From assembly GCF_965363235.1 (NCBI RefSeq), contig NC_134846.1, forward strand, positions 61,183,121-61,247,120: a stretch of DNA of 64,000 nt, read 5' to 3'. This DNA is from Mytilus galloprovincialis. Taxonomy: Eukaryota; Mollusca; Bivalvia; Mytilida; Mytilidae. Position numbers and translations under genes: made by a program. Below are positions 48,701 to 58,800 of the stretch, in pieces; positions within the stretch are counted from its first letter, which is position 1; the number at the start of each line of letters is the position of its first letter. A model generated the notes under the pieces. That model saw nothing but the letters and a program-made list of their open reading frames with translations. It was not told the DNA's origin and made no database searches.

Positions 48701-51700
48701 GATCCCTTCTTAAATTTTACGGACGTCATCACGAGTTGGTTTACTGGGTGTCAAATATGAAGCCCAGTATATGGTTTTCTGTGTTGTGTTTAGTGTACTT
48801 TTTGTTATTTTCTTTTTTGGCCATGGCTATGTCAGTTTATTTTCTTTTCTAATTTGACGTTCTTCTTTGGCTTTGGATACAAATACATGTTCTTATTGCA
48901 ATAAAACATGGGCTGCGCGTGATTGAAGCTAGTCACAATTAGAATTGCAACGTCAGTTGAATTTTGAACAAAGTCGGAGATCAACATGGACATTTGTGTT
49001 GGTGTTGCTCGCTTGGAAATTAAATAAAATCATTCTAAAAGTAAGTGAAATGTGACTGTGAATTTTTTTTAATCGTCAAACTGTTGGATTGTATGCCCCA
49101 TTTATGGACATTATGTTATCTGGCCTGTGCGTCCGTCTGTTCGTTCTTCCATTCGTTCGTTCGTCTGTTCGTCTGTCCGTCTGTCCGTCTGTCCCGCTTC
49201 AGGTTAAAGTTTTTGGTCGAGGTAGTTTTTGATGAAGTTTAAGTCCAATCAATTTGAAACTTAGTACACATGTTCTCTATGATATGATCCATCTAATTTT
49301 AATGCCAAATTAGAGTTTTTACCCCGTTTTCACGGTCCACTGAACATAGAAAATGATAGTGCGGATGGGGCATCCGTGTACTTGGGACACATTCTTGTTT
49401 TATGTGTTTTGTTCATTAAATCAAAATGGATGCGTTTCGAGTGTGTACTATAGGTCCGATTCAAAGTACAATTGTTCAAAATTGTCCTGTTAGAACCGAA
49501 ATAATTCTATCATGTCATGCTCTATTCTCATTTTAACATGTGTCGGCATTATATTTGTGAACATTTAACACCTCGCTAAGATATAAACAAAGACAATGCC
49601 TACCCATGTTAAAAGGAGTAAGAGCATGACACGAAAGAATTATTTTTTAAACTTGTGAGTTTGTGACATTCAAACTCACAAGTTTAAAAAATAATGTCAC
49701 TTTGGTATCTTTTGCCTCTTTATATGATATATGTATAACCATGCAATTACGAATTTCATTAAAACTTTCCTTTATCTTTCTATCGTTTAGGTGGTGTCTC
49801 AAGAAGTACATTGTACGTGCTGTCGTGAGTGTAGGATTTAATTGGGAAATAAAAGATCGACTTACGTACAACAAACGAAAGGCACCCCAGTATTACATTT
49901 AATATGAAAATATCTGTATATAATACAACCGCAGTGACTGCACGTGCTTCCCGTGACAATGTCAAAATAATGGATTAAATTTTTTTTTTCAAATTCTCTT
50001 AATTTCATGGTTGGGCATGGGGTACCCAAAAAACTTCTTTTGAGATTTATACATGATAGTAAAAATTAAAAAAAAATATGAGTGTGTTCTCTATCGTATA
50101 ATTAAAATAATTTATTATACATGATACCTCCAATAACCCCATAGCTGACAAACAAAACGTACAAGTTTGGAGAGAGTGCCGATATCACCATGGATACAGC
50201 TAAAACAATACCACCTGCTACAACAACCCATCTGTAGGAAAATCTGTTACATAATACAGATGCAACAGGACCTGCAAAAGAAAATGATCAGATACAACTC
50301 ATCACTTTCATTATCCAGAAACTATTGCGTCCAACTACCATTGACATTTTTTAAAGTATGGACACAAATGCGAAACATGCATATAGATATATGTATCAGA
50401 TATAGGATTGCGAGTTTTTATAGTTGCGATACTCTCCAAGCAGGATGTGTTGGCCTTTCCGACCCACCTGACATTACATCCGCTTAAGTTTTTTGGGAAG
50501 CGTTTGGTAGACTTTATTTTTTATTGGCTTGCATTTTTCTTTTCGTTTATTGATCGGAAGTTATTTTTCTTCAATTTATAAATTTTGATTGTTCCTTTGG
50601 CATCTTCCCTCTTTATGTTTGGTAAGCATATATAAACGAAAAAAAAAAGTATAGCCAAACCTGGAAAAGGAATAAAAGCTATGCATGAAGACATAATTCT
50701 TAAAGTATTTGTGAAGTACTTGCCTCCTGCCAAAGTCAAACTGACTGACAATGAAGTAACCCAAGCTGTGATTGAAGCAGGTTTGTTGAATTTCTCTTCA
50801 AACCGCAAGTATAATATTCCTGCTGCCCTGTTTAAACCAGCTGGAATAAAAATAAATGATGAAAAGTATGAATATTGGTAGAATCATATTCAAAACAGTG
50901 TAGCTGTGGCCATTGATTGACAACCTTAAATTATCCCATTGACTAGCGCAGATTAGGTGAATGTGTGTCTGTAACGAAAACTGCTCACTACTTACTTATT
51001 ATAGAATTTAAACTGTGGGGTCACCAAAGGTTCTTAACGCCTTTAATATTAAAATAGTTCGAAAAATTAATCAGGAATAACTTTATGTTTTGATTTATAT
51101 TATTGATATAAATCAAAACATCGTGTTATTCCTGATTAGTTTTTCTAATTTCTTTATTTAGGTGTTGAGAACCTTTTGTGACCCCACAATTTAAGTGCCT
51201 TTAACAAGTACATAGTGGGCAGCGGTTGTTACAGACAAACGTTCACATAATCTGCCCCGGTCAATGGGATAATTTAAGGTTGTCAATCAATGGCCACAGC
51301 TACACTGTTTTGAATATGATTCTATTTACTTCGTATACTTTTACATTTTTTTCAAAAAGTTGTCAATCATATACAATAAATATTTCTATATTTTATGCAA
51401 ATAAAATGTTGTCAAATGTTAAACAAATTGTTTAAATAAATTACCCACATTACAGTTAACGAATATACTTTTTTTGCTCTAGGGTATAATATCGTTAAAT
51501 TTAAATACAAACCAACAATAAAATGGATTATCATACTGCTGACCACAATGAACCATCCCCAGCCTCCATCTGATGTCTCGTCGAAAGGATTTATTTCCAA
51601 TGTTAGATCGTTTTTTAGTTTTTCTCTTTCTGCTTTCGATGATGGCCCAGATCCTGTATGTGCGATTGAAACATCTGGAATTGTAGAAACCTCCTTTGTT

Positions 51701-51729
51701 GGCATTTTTCGAACGTCAGTTATCGTCAT
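45777..51729 (-). CDS. SLC16/monocarboxylate-transporter-like carrier, 6 exons, 528 aa, complete
   Basis: Minus-strand exons: 51729-51513, 50840-50724, 50271-50128, 48373-48106, 47274-46607 and 45949-45777 (stop TAA). Phases 1,1,1,2,1 agree. The product is a 12-helix major-facilitator carrier of the plasma membrane; SLC16 members move monocarboxylates, thyroid hormone or amino acids, and this substrate is unknown. Evidence: residues 1-50 hydrophilic, then the SLC16 signature SDGGWGWFIV at TM1; GPVASVLCNRFSYRWVVVAG (TM3 region); MYFSRRRGIAVGLGTSGVAL, the TM4-5 signature; a long intracellular loop in exon 5 (residues about 250-315); then CDGLGRIISGFLFDRK (TM8) and GIGTFIGPPLSGGL (TM11). Intron 2 appears to use a GC donor (GGAG|GCAAGT), the only choice that keeps frame. 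The first intron holds a palindromic MITE. The ATG at 51729 has no in-frame competitor with better homology. Confidence 0.92.
46425..46450. repeat. (GTT)n microsatellite
   Basis: About eight GTT units lie in the last intron of the carrier gene. Confidence 0.85.
47618..47890 (+). repeat. Interspersed repeat (GGAAAGTCCATAATCACATGGC..CTTGGTACAGG)
   Basis: It matches 37815-38065 in order and orientation (ACTCAGAGGAAAATC, GGAAAGTCCATAATCACATG, CATATTCCTGACTTGGTACAG, TGGATTAAACCTGG). It lies in intron 4 of the carrier gene. Confidence 0.7.
48712..48880 (+). repeat. Partial TTACGGACGTCATCACGAG..GTTGTGTTTAG repeat
   Basis: TTTTACGGACGTCATCACGA, GTTTTCTGTGTTGTG, GGCCATGGCTATGTCAG and TTTCTAATTTGACG follow the family order seen at 51840-52245 and 63435-63800. 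It lies in intron 3 of the carrier gene. Confidence 0.6.
49086..49400 (+). repeat. GTATGCCCCATTTATGGAC..GGGGCATCCGTGTAC repeat with (CGTC/CGTT) tract
   Basis: TTGTATGCCCCATTTATGG, a tract of GTTCGTC/GTCTGTC units, CCCGCTTCAGGTTAAAGTTT, AAGTCCAATCAATTTGAAAC, GAAAATGATAGTGCGG and GGGGCATCCGTGTAC. A truncated copy is at 55383-55516 and a split copy at 20612-21110. Confidence 0.8.
49510..49695. repeat. Two adjacent hairpins; the second has 25-bp perfect arms
   Basis: First: ATGTCATGCTC..TTTTAACATG at 49512-49540 is mirrored at 49600-49632. Second: 49639-49663 and 49671-49695 are perfect complements over 25 bp (ATTATTTTTTAAACTTGTGA and on) with a 7-base loop. A piece related to the first (ACATGGGTAGGCATTATAT) recurs at 53858. 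Both lie in intron 3 of the carrier gene. Confidence 0.8.
50881..51322. mobile_element. 442-bp palindromic MITE, copy 4, TSD TA
   Basis: GAATCATATTCAAAACAGTG at left and its complement at right, with TA outside (50879-50880 and 51323-51324). It begins 40 bp beyond the acceptor of carrier exon 2, inside intron 1. It belongs to the GAATCATATTC subfamily with copy 2. Confidence 0.9.
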
Positions 51730-51785
51730 ATCTGGATAGTAAATGTTTATAATTTAGTTGAACCAAAATGTAAGACAATAACAAT

Positions 51786-52250
51786 CAAAACCAAGGAATA
51801 AACAAAGACTCACAAAACCAAAGGACATTTACATCAACAATTATAAATAATAAATAAGAAACAACACGAACTCCACTAAAAACCGGGAGTGAAATCAGGT
51901 ACTCCGGAAGAGTAAGCATTTCCTGCACCGTATACCTCACCCGTCGTGTTATTTCTTTGTTATCAAGGATAGTTATGGCAAAATCTTACCATACAAATTT
52001 TTGGTTATATACAGCAACATCAAGTTGTGTTTTTAATTCATTGGTCTTGATTCATGTTGTTTTAAAGTTTTATCAATGTTTGTGGCAATGATTAGTTCGT
52101 GTTGTTTATTCCTCAGTTTTCTATGTTGGTGTCATGTGTAATATTGTTTGTCTGTTTGTCTTTTTCATTTTAGCCATGGCGTTGTCAGTTTATTTTAGAT
52201 TTCTGAGTTTGACTGTCCCTTTGGTATCTTTCGTCACTCTTTTATCTGGT
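51786..52250. repeat. Inverted pair of GTTTTCTATG..CCCTTTGGTATCT family pieces
   Basis: Positions 51786-51965 are antisense (CACCCGTCGTGTTATTTC, ACTCCGGAAGAGTAAGC, AACACGAACTCCACTAAAAA). Positions 52030-52245 are sense (GTTCGTGTTGTTTATTCCTC, AGTTTTCTATGTTGG, TTTAGCCATGGCGTTGTCAG, TGTCCCTTTGGTATCTTTCG). This lies just upstream of the carrier gene's ATG. Confidence 0.7.
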
Positions 52251-52504
52251 TTCTTGTAAAATTTTAACTATAAATCTTATCGGACGACATTTTCTGAATA
52301 ACATCAAAATATTATTGCTTTAAAAGAACTGTACTGAGGTAAAGGTTAAAATAAAAACAAACAAACAAACAAGTATAAACAATGTATATTATTGACACAC
52401 CGATAAACAGGTGTAAGGGTTTGTTGATAATTTCGTTTAATATGAGATAGATATAAGTGCATTGTTTGTATGCTATACTGAATGCCTAGGAAATACTGTC
52501 CGGA

Positions 52505-53190
52505 AATGACGTCAGTCCAGTGTTTTTCACCATCCCAGTAGTCAGTACTTCGGTGTTGACATGAATATCAATTAATATATGGTCATTTCTTTTAAAAAAA
52601 TCCTGTTACAAAACTTTGAATTTTTTGAAAAACTAAGGATTTTCTTATTCGAGGAATAGATTACCTTAGCCGTATTTGGCACAACTTTTGGGAATTTGGG
52701 GTCCTCAATGCTCTTTTAATTTGTATTTGTTTGGCTTTATAACTATTTTGATCTGAGCGTCACTGGTGAGTCTTATGCAGACGAAACGCGAATCTGGCGT
52801 ACTAAATTATAATCCTGGTACCTTTGACAACAATTAACACTACTGGGTCGATGTCACTGCTGGTGGACGTTTCAACCCCGAGGGTATCACCAGCCCAGTA
52901 GTCAGTACTTCGGTGTTGACATGAATATTAATGATATGGTCATTTGTTTAAAAATTTCCTGTTACAAAACTTTGAATTTAAAAAAAAAAACTAAGAATTT
53001 TCTTATCCAAGGAATAGATTTCTTTAGCCGTATTTGGCACAACTTTTTGGAATTTTGGGTCCCTAATGCTCTTTAACTTTGTATTTGTTCGGCTTTATAA
53101 CCATTTTGATCAGAGCGTTTCTGATGAGTCTTATGAAAAGGAAACGCGCGTCTGGTGTACTAAATTATAATCCTAATACCTTTGATAATT
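52505..53190 (+). repeat. Tandem dimer of the 355-bp repeat family
   Basis: CCCAGTAGTCAGTACTTCGG occurs at 52535 and 52894, a 359-bp period. Each monomer runs through TAAGGATTTTCTTAT-type, ATTACCTTAGCCGTATTTGG, GAGCGTCACTGGTGAGTC, GACGAAACGCGAATCTGGCG and TAATCCTGGTACCTTTGA. The link between monomers reads CTGCTGGTGGACGTTTC. It is the plus-strand counterpart of 14046-14757. Confidence 0.85.
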
Positions 53191-53654
53191 ATTTTAGTAT
53201 CGTCATCATCTTCAGATGATGAATTTATGTGTAGATTAATTTAATTCAACCCCCATTAAAATGAATATTTAAAAGTACAGCAAAGAAATTATATATGTTT
53301 TTTTTTATATTTGACATATATATATGTAACACATTTATGATTTAATGTCTTTAAAAGTTTGTAAAAGTTAATTATATCATCATCGTGACTGTCGTAATAA
53401 TTTTGGGTCTCGCATCCTTTTTGTCATCAGCTGTTTATTTCCGTCATTTACTTTATCATCCTATAAAGTTCGTGAGCATAGTATCCTTTCTGTTATTAAT
53501 CAATAATTTAATTTTGGATGCAACGCGTCTTCTGCTTGGCTTACGTTCTTTTGTTATCAACCCATATACATAATTAAGTCATGTGGCCGTGACGTCATCA
53601 ACATTTTTTCATGGTTTTCTACGGTTTAAATGGAATTTAGAATTTTAAAATTGT

Positions 53655-53818
53655 AAGAAATGACTGTAATATTTTTTTCTGTCTATTCGAAATAACATAA
53701 AAAAAAATGTGGTTCAGACTGTTAAATAACACGCTACGCGCAATATTCAGTGTGCACCAAATTTTGTATGTTATTACTTCCTAGACAGAAAAAATATTAC
53801 AGTCATTCCTTTAAGAAA
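53655..53818. repeat. Hairpin with GACTGTAATATTTTTTCTGTCTA arms
   Basis: AATGACTGTAATATTTTTTT-CTGTCTA..AATAACATA at left is mirrored at 53768-53815. The loop holds ACGCTACGCGC. It is probably a small MITE; no target duplication was identified. Confidence 0.65.
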
Positions 53819-54535
53819 TAATTGATGCAAGCTATACGTCTTTATTGTAGTTTTAACATGGGTAGGCATTATATTCGTGATTATTTTTGCCCCAGCGATA
53901 ATGAGAAAACACCAGCGGTATCAAAATTGTCAAATGAAAATTAAAGGTTATTTAAAAAATTTACTCTGAAAACAGTTTTAAATTGCTAAAAACCATAAAA
54001 CACAATAAAGAAATCAAGTCCCAAGAAAGGCTATAACATGAGGAAAAATTTAAACAATGCAACTGAAATGGAATTTCTTCATTTGTTTGTTTAGAGGGGT
54101 TAACATAGCTAGCTTAGTAAGAACATTTGCCTTTACGTAAGAAAATTTATGACCGATAAGTATTATCTGTTTGTCGCTCCTTATATTGATCATAAATTAT
54201 ATTTTAAATGAACTCTTCAAAATAACATAAATATTTGTTGACTTTTTAAGTTAGATTATTTACATTATATTATGAAGCAAAATCGGCGAAAAGTGTTCTA
54301 ATATTTCACAATAAGGTTTGTTTATATGTGAAAACTGTGTCACTCTAGCTGATGATACATTTCTTGGGTAACTGAGGTTAAACAAACTTAATTCAATGGT
54401 TAATATATTTTATCTACACATATATTATACTAGAACACACCTGCGGGCATATACAGCTTGTGAACTGTTGTAGGATGATTTTTTGTAAAAGATATTATGT
54501 ATGGAGAATTTCAGAAAAGGTATCAAAAGCCCTCT

Positions 54536-55119
54536 CCCTTTTTCCAAATTCCCATATTTGTTTACTTGTCTTTCGTGTTTCTGGACTCAGACAACAATTA
54601 TTCTTCTCTTTTGCTACAATGCATCTTTTGGTAAAAGTCAAATTAAATTAAAAATTTGCACCGCTTCAAACATGAAATAAATGTAACTGCTTATATATAG
54701 ACCATTATTAGTCTAATAAAATATGCTTCTAGGACAATCAATCAGCGCATTTTCTTTTGAGAACCTTATTAACATGCCAATGGTAGGATATGAATCTTGT
54801 ATAAATGATTAAGACCGACTCCCTTTTTCCAAAGTCCGATATTTGTTTCCTTTCTGTTAAATTCAATTATTTCGTGTTTCTGGCCTCAGACCACAATTAT
54901 TCTTCTCCTTTGCTACAAGGCTTCTTTTGGTAAAAGTTAAATCAAATTAAAAATTTGCACCGTTTCAAACATGAAATAAATGTAACTGCTTATATATAGA
55001 CCATTATTAGTCTAATAAAATAAGCTTCTAGGTCAATCCATCAGTGCTTTTTCTTTTGAGAGCCTTTTTAACATGCCAATGGTAGGATATGAATCTTGTA
55101 TAAATGACCAAGACCGACT
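54536..55119. repeat. Tandem duplication, two units of about 285-299 bp
   Basis: CCCTTTTTCCAAA, CGTGTTTCTGG.CTCAGAC, ACAATTATTCTTCTC, TTTGCACCG, GACCATTATTAGTCTAATAA, ACATGCCAATGGTAGGATAT and GACCGACT occur in both units at about 95% identity. The second unit has a 14-bp insertion after TTTGTTTCC. The open frame 54460-54651 falls in the first unit and is not kept in the second. Confidence 0.88.
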
Positions 55120-55139
55120 AAGGCTAATTTGAGGGGTGG

Positions 55140-55330
55140 TCGGAGGGGTCCTGATCCCGAAATCCCGGGCTTATAACCATGAAATCCCGAGATGAAACTT
55201 CATATCCCGAAATCCCGAAATCTAGAAATATATTCCCGGATCACGTAAGGATCAATCCCAAAATCAGGAGCTTAAAAACACCCGATTCCGTCGCCCCCGA
55301 AAAGGTCATGCCTTCCTCTAATCTCTACCT
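55140..55330. repeat. ATCCCGAAATCCCG short repeats
   Basis: AATCCCG/ATCCCGA words occur about eight times in 150 bp, with no fixed period. The open frame 55179-55508 runs across this and the following repeat and is not credible. Confidence 0.6.
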
Positions 55331-55382
55331 TACTTTCCTTTTTGCCAAATCACTATTTTCCCTTTCAACAATAAATTTGTAT

Positions 55383-55516
55383 GCCCCACTTATGGGCATT
55401 TTGATTTCTAGTCTGTGCATCCGTGCGTTCGTTCGTTCGTTTGCCCGTCCGTCCGTCCGTTTGTCCCGCTTCAGGTTAAAGTTTTTGGTCGAGGTAGTTT
55501 TAGATTAAGTTGAGCT
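55383..55516 (+). repeat. Truncated GTATGCCCCACTTATGGGC repeat
   Basis: TTGTATGCCCCACTTATGGG, a GTTCGTTC/GTCCGTCC tract and CCCGCTTCAGGTTAAAGTTT match 49086-49245. It stops after GAGGTAGTTTTAGATTAAG. Confidence 0.8.
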
Positions 55517-55544
55517 TGTACTTATTTATGCAAGTGGTATGATT

Positions 55545-56042
55545 CAAAGAAAACAGTGGACAGAATCAGGGACTTTCTTTACTAACATAGAAAGACCCTG
55601 ACAGAATACAGAGAGTCTCTATATATTAAAGTAGTATAATCGTAGTTTACATGTAGATAAACGAGAAAAATAATTGTCCTCTCTAAGGAGGTATAATAGT
55701 TGTGATTCTTGCGATCTAAACACCATGAAATGACCCCTTAAATAGTAAACATTTCAAAGAAAACAGTAGACAGAATCAGGGACTTTCTTTACTAACATAG
55801 AAAGACCCTGACAGAATACAGAGAGTCTCTATATATTAAAGTAGTATAATCGTAGTTTACATGTAGATAAACGCGAAAAATAATTGTCCTCTCCAAGGGG
55901 GTATAATAGTTGTGATTCTTGTATCCGTGTGATATGCAACTGGTATGACCCTTAAATAGTAAACATTTCAAAGAAAACAGTAGACAGAGAGTCTCTTAGA
56001 CTATATATTAAAGTAGTATAATCGTAGTTTACATGTAGATAA
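55545..56042. repeat. 210-bp tandem repeat, about 2.4 units before a transposon
   Basis: CAAAGAAAACAGT.GACAGAATC begins units at 55545, 55755 and 55969. Unit 3 lacks about 45 bp (AATCAGGGACTTTCTTTAC and on). Each unit contains an inner hairpin, CAGGGACTTTCTTT..AAAGACCCTG. Unit 3 is interrupted after ACATGTAGATAA and resumes at 57345. Confidence 0.9.
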
Positions 56043-57341
56043 GGGGACGACCATTTGATATTCTGGGGGGGGGGGGGGGGTGCAGGAGGATTTGTTTTTG
56101 ATCGGTTATTTATTTTTGTAAACTAAGAGGACAGATTATTCATTTTCTGCACTATTGAAGCAAGATTTTTCATTTTCCTTAAAGCAAGGGACTGATTCTA
56201 TTCATTTTCACAACTATATTTATGATATTCGAAAACATACAATTTTTTAAATGATTTAATACATGTATAATCAAGTCATTATGTACCATTTAATCAGAAT
56301 TAATCATCATCCTCTGCCGAAATGTATCTTTTATATTCCCCACTGCATGTGCATGTATTGCATGCATACATACATTGTAATATTAAAGTTTGGTTGTAAC
56401 TAGCATGTTTTAAAAGTTTAGGCAAACTGTTACATATTTGGACGAGCGGAGCGAGGCAAATTTTTTTTAAGGGTTTTGGAGCCACTGAAGGCCCAAGGAG
56501 CTATAGAACAAATGATACAAAATCATGCTTTCTGGGTGTTCTGAAGAACCTTTCTTAATCTGAAAATTTATTTTAATAATTTTTTGACAATATTTTGGTC
56601 TCAAAGCAAAATGTATAAATTCAGTGTAAAACTTAAGTTTCTAAGGACAACTTCAAAAGACCAATGTGCATGATAAAGCAAAAATGGGATTCATATAGTT
56701 GAGTCTGTGGCTGCTGTTTTTTTTTAAAACTCATGACCAAGTTCATAACAAAATTACTAGATTACAAAAGGAATGGCAATCAATGACCAAAAGACAAATA
56801 AATAAGAAGCATTGATCCCGAAAAATCAGGACTACGTCTGAGGGAAAACAGAACTCGTCTTGCTTCTTGCAAGGCACTCGCCATAAACGCAATTTGATAT
56901 GAAGACGAACGGTTGGTTTTGAAATTTCCTACATGAGGCATTTGCCTCAATGTGTAGTTACGGCCCTGTTAAAATAAAAGTGAGGTAAGGTTTCCTGAGA
57001 CAATTGTACTTCAAGTTACACGAAAACAATTTTCAGACATTTTAAGTAAATTTAAATAATATGTATACTTTTATTATTAAAAAAAATTGGGAAGAGTTTC
57101 CAGATTTTTTTTTGGGGGGGGGAAGATGAATTTATGAAGAATGTGGTGCCATCTCATACTTTCGATTAGACCTGCTGAGTTATTTATTTTCAATACATTG
57201 CAAGTCAGGTAATTTATTTTCAAACTACCACAGAACAACCCATTTATTTTTGTGATTATCAAGGCTGAGTTAATTATTTTCAAAATCCTCCTGCCCCCCC
57301 CCCCCCCCCCCCCCCCCCCAGAATATCAAATGGTCATTCCC
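56043..57341. mobile_element. 1.3-kb element with poly-G/poly-C-ended TIRs, TSD TAA
   Basis: The left end GGGGACGACCATTTGATATT then CTG, a run of about 16 G, and TGCAGGAGGATTT. The right end is the complement, with about 26 C at 57294-57319. TAA stands on both sides (56040-56042 and 57342-57344), and the neighbouring tandem units show the uninterrupted site ACATGTAGATAAACG. The interior has degenerate TTATTTTCATTTT units near both ends and no transposase. The TAA duplication and GGGACGAC-like end match the small MITE at 2695-2920, suggesting a Harbinger-type origin. Confidence 0.88.
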
Positions 57342-57344
57342 TAA

Positions 57345-57416
57345 ACGCGAAAAATAATTGTCCTCTATAAGGAGGTATAATAGTTGTGGGCTTTGCGATC
57401 TACACACCATGATATG
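57345..57416. repeat. Remainder of 210-bp unit 3
   Basis: ACGCGAAAAATAATTGTCCTCT through ATAATAGTTGTG and CACACCATGATATG completes the unit cut by the transposon. Confidence 0.88.
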
Positions 57417-57419
57417 GAG

Positions 57420-58195
57420 AACGCTCTGACCGGCTTATTTATTTTCATTTTTTGTTATGATCTATCATACGATTGGTTGTATTTGTGCATGTTTTTTTTT
57501 AAATCTTATCTATCACTAAAAGTCAGTCTGATGACGGAATCATATCCGGACTCCTTTTTTGACGTTTTTCTCCCAAAATAACTCAATCTGAATAATCGTA
57601 AGAATGGATGACAAATGCGACTAATCTATGCATGTTACCTATAGGACACAGAGGCATGACGATTGATTTATTGTGGAAGGAAGAGAAGCGACACACAAAA
57701 TGAGGTCTTCTCGTTTAATAGTATAGATATACATTATTTAAACGCATGCCATCCATCAAATTGTAACGAAAAAATGTCAGTGATTAATTAATAAGTTAAT
57801 AGATTAAAAACGTGTTGTTATTATAATCAAATAATTATGATTCCGAGAAAAGAGTCATTAAATTGAATACACGAACATACATACTTAATTATTATGATAA
57901 ATGTGAATTATACAAAATCCTGGTAGCTTTCTAGGAAAAACGGAGCAAGTCATCTTTATTGTCAATTACTTAGACATGATACATCCGTGTGAGATGTATC
58001 TTAAATTAATGATAGTCATCATTATACAGGCAATGAATGGTCTTCAAATTAAATGTGCGGAAAATTTTGTTTTTATGTAGGTACATACATGCATTTCAGA
58101 ACTTACTATCATGTTATAATATATAAGGTGAAACAATGAATCAAAATTAATGAAAAGTGTTCTATAAATTTTATAAAATAAGGAGAGGTTGTTTG
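57420..58195. other. No gene or recognised repeat
   Basis: AT-rich, with short open frames without domain or splice context. Confidence 0.35.
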
Positions 58196-58199
58196 ATTG

Positions 58200-58800
58200 T
58201 CAATGACAAAAAAACACAACAGTGTCCGAAACGAGGCAGATTTGAGCTACCGTAAGTTCTTCAATAATGAGCAAAATATATACCCTATAGTCACATACAA
58301 AAGGCCCGACATGACAAGATATGAAACGATTCAAAATATAGAGAAAAAAACATCCTTATTTATGACAAAACAATAAACCAAAACAAATATACCAGACAGC
58401 AACGACCGACAATCACTGAAATACAGGCTCCTGGCTTCGGATAGGCACATATACCGGTAAAATATGGCGGGGTTAAACACAACGGTATGTGTTCAACAAT
58501 GCCTTGATCTTTAAGAGTGATGTTGTGCATATCCCAAGTTAGGAGCATGAAGTTCAGTTTTTTTCATGTCTGTCATATTTGTTTTTTGGAAATTGTTTTG
58601 TTATAGTTTAGGCCGTTAATTTTCTCAATTGAATTATTTCGTACTTTTCATGTATCTGCCTTTTATAGCCAACCATTAGGTATGAGTTTTTCTCACTGTT
58701 GAAGGTCGTACGCTTGTATATAATTGCTTATATCTACTTCATTTGAACTATGGTGGATAGCTGTCTCATTGACAAGCATACCCCATCTCCTTATTTATAT
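58200..58800. repeat. Head-to-head pair of GTCCCAAGTCAGGAGCC-family copies
   Basis: Positions 58200-58500 are antisense (CAAAAGGCCCGACATGACAAG, ACAGGCTCCTGGCTTCGG, GCGGGGTTAAACAC). Positions 58511-58800 are sense (CATATCCCAAGTTAGGAGC, AGGCCGTTAATTTTCTC, CTGTTGAAGGTCGTACG, GATAGCTGTCTCATTGACAAG). Together they form a roughly 600-bp imperfect palindrome. Confidence 0.7.
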
